From positions 1 to 22,262 of the forward strand of contig CAJJUC010000017.1 of NCBI GenBank assembly GCA_905195005.1: DNA of 22,262 nucleotides, in the 5' to 3' direction. The translations under genes and the position numbers were made by a program. The stretch comes from an uncultured Eubacteriales bacterium (GTDB lineage: Bacteria > Bacillota > Clostridia > UMGS1883). The notes beneath the pieces are model-generated. The model saw nothing but the letters and a program-made list of their open reading frames with translations. It was not told the origin of the DNA and did no database searches. Below are positions 21,632 through 22,262 of the stretch, one piece after another; position 1 is the first letter of the stretch, and each line of letters opens with the position of its first letter.

Positions 21632-21677
21632 TGCCTCAAAAGCCTAATATAATGGCGTTTAGAGGCATTTTTGTTTT
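21632..21677 (+). terminator. Terminator of the uraA-pyrR unit
   Basis: TGCCTC..AAAGCC pairs with GGCGTTT.GAGGCA with small bulges, then TTTTTGTTTT. Confidence 0.8.
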
Positions 21678-21729
21678 AGACATGCAAAATCCACAAAAGA
21701 AAATATATAAATTTGTACAATAAGTGTAT

Positions 21730-21757
21730 TTGCAATTTCAAAAACATATGCTACAAT
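21730..21757 (+). promoter_or_regulatory. Promoter of the ABC ATPase gene
   Basis: TTGCAA (21730-21735), 16-bp spacer, TACAAT (21752-21757); shifting to TTTGCA gives 17 bp. AGGAGG at 21795-21800 is 7 bp from the ATG. Confidence 0.7.
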
Positions 21758-21807
21758 ATAGATAATATAAAATAAGGTATCAGGGAAGATTTTTAGGAGG
21801 TCATTTC

Positions 21808-22262
21808 ATGGCAAGTTTACAGTTAAAGAATATTTATAAAAGATACGCGGGCGGCGTTACTGCCGTTTCCGATTTCTCGCTTGACATTGCCGATAAGGAA
21901 TTTGTTATTCTTGTCGGACCGTCGGGCTGCGGAAAGTCAACAACTCTGCGTATGATTGCCGGTCTTGAGGAAATCAGCGAAGGTGAGCTTTACATAGGCG
22001 ATAAGCTTGTGAACGATGTTGCTCCCAAGGACAGAGATATTGCAATGGTTTTCCAGAACTATGCTCTTTATCCACATATGACAGTATATGATAATATGGC
22101 TTTCGCCCTCAAACTCAGAAAAGTGCCAAAGGACGAAATCGACAAAAAAGTAAGAGAAGCTGCTAAAATCCTTGATTTGGAACATTTATTAGACAGAAAG
22201 CCAAAGGCTCTTTCCGGTGGTCAGCGTCAGAGAGTTGCTATGGGTCGTGCCATTGTACGTTC
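21808..22262 (+). CDS. Sugar ABC transporter ATP-binding protein (UgpC/MsmX type), N-terminal part
   Basis: ATPase subunit that powers carbohydrate or glycerol-phosphate import by binding a pair of membrane permeases. The gene runs off the right edge; 151 residues are visible. Walker A is GPSGCGKST at 37-45, the Q-loop glutamine lies in VFQNYALYPHMTV (Q83), and the ABC signature LSGGQRQR is at 135-142. Walker B and the C-terminal regulatory OB domain typical of this family lie outside the window. The absence of permease genes beside it on this side, together with its own promoter, fits a shared MsmX-like ATPase serving several importers, but the downstream side cannot be seen. Confidence 0.92.
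   Translation, partial: MASLQLKNIYKRYAGGVTAVSDFSLDIADKEFVILVGPSGCGKSTTLRMIAGLEEISEGELYIGDKLVNDVAPKDRDIAMVFQNYALYPHMTVYDNMAFALKLRKVPKDEIDKKVREAAKILDLEHLLDRKPKALSGGQRQRVAMGRAIVR

Overview
The window looks like a chromosomal segment of an anaerobic, probably spore-forming Clostridia member (Oscillospiraceae/Ruminococcaceae-like). The indications are a prkC-rsgA-rpe gene order, a YtvI-type sporulation membrane protein, the [FeFe]-hydrogenase maturase HydG, class III fructose-1,6-bisphosphatase, a PyrR attenuation system, a dockerin-bearing secreted protein, and tRNA genes with encoded CCA. This is inferred from gene content; no database search was possible.

Layout. 1-2715: 3' part of a PASTA-domain Ser/Thr kinase, then rsgA and rpe, all rightward. 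The kinase fragment has clearly higher GC and different codon use from everything after position 1189. 2712-3115: RNase P RNA behind its own promoter, whose -35 box overlaps the rpe stop codon. 3180-3973: a sugar-phosphate nucleotidyltransferase. 3974-4749: a gene-free stretch of hairpins and repeats. 4750-5622: an RluA-type pseudouridine synthase. 5836-8069: a three-gene unit encoding a secreted dockerin protein, a secreted protein with a cohesin-like domain, and a 59-residue peptide, closed by a strong terminator. 8138-12656 is leftward: apgM and ytvI, separated by a long hairpin, then a radical-SAM protein with its DUF4130 partner (a predicted DNA modification or repair pair). 12809-14389: hydG with its own promoter and terminator. 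14421-15009: tRNA-Pro followed by a repeat-rich tract. 15121-17860: a PHP phosphoesterase and class III FBPase, probably cotranscribed. 18002-18908: a secreted G5/3D-domain protein. 18967-19281: leftward tRNA-Asn. 19334-21602: uracil permease and pyrR, with a PyrR-binding loop and intrinsic terminator in the permease leader. 21808-end: 5' part of a UgpC/MsmX-type sugar ABC ATPase.

The most unusual feature is a structured repeat of about 150 nt. It begins immediately after the CCA of tRNA-Asn. A second copy begins immediately after a duplicated 17-nt 3' end of tRNA-Pro. Its first hairpin shows a compensatory base-pair change between copies. A separate 97-nt direct repeat surrounds the tRNA-Pro remnant, which suggests tandem duplication of tRNA-Pro with its trailer, decay of the second copy, and insertion at the CCA boundary. 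Second in interest is the secreted dockerin/cohesin-like/small-peptide unit. The clearest regulatory circuit is PyrR, encoded at the end of the uracil permease locus, acting on the attenuator in that locus's leader.
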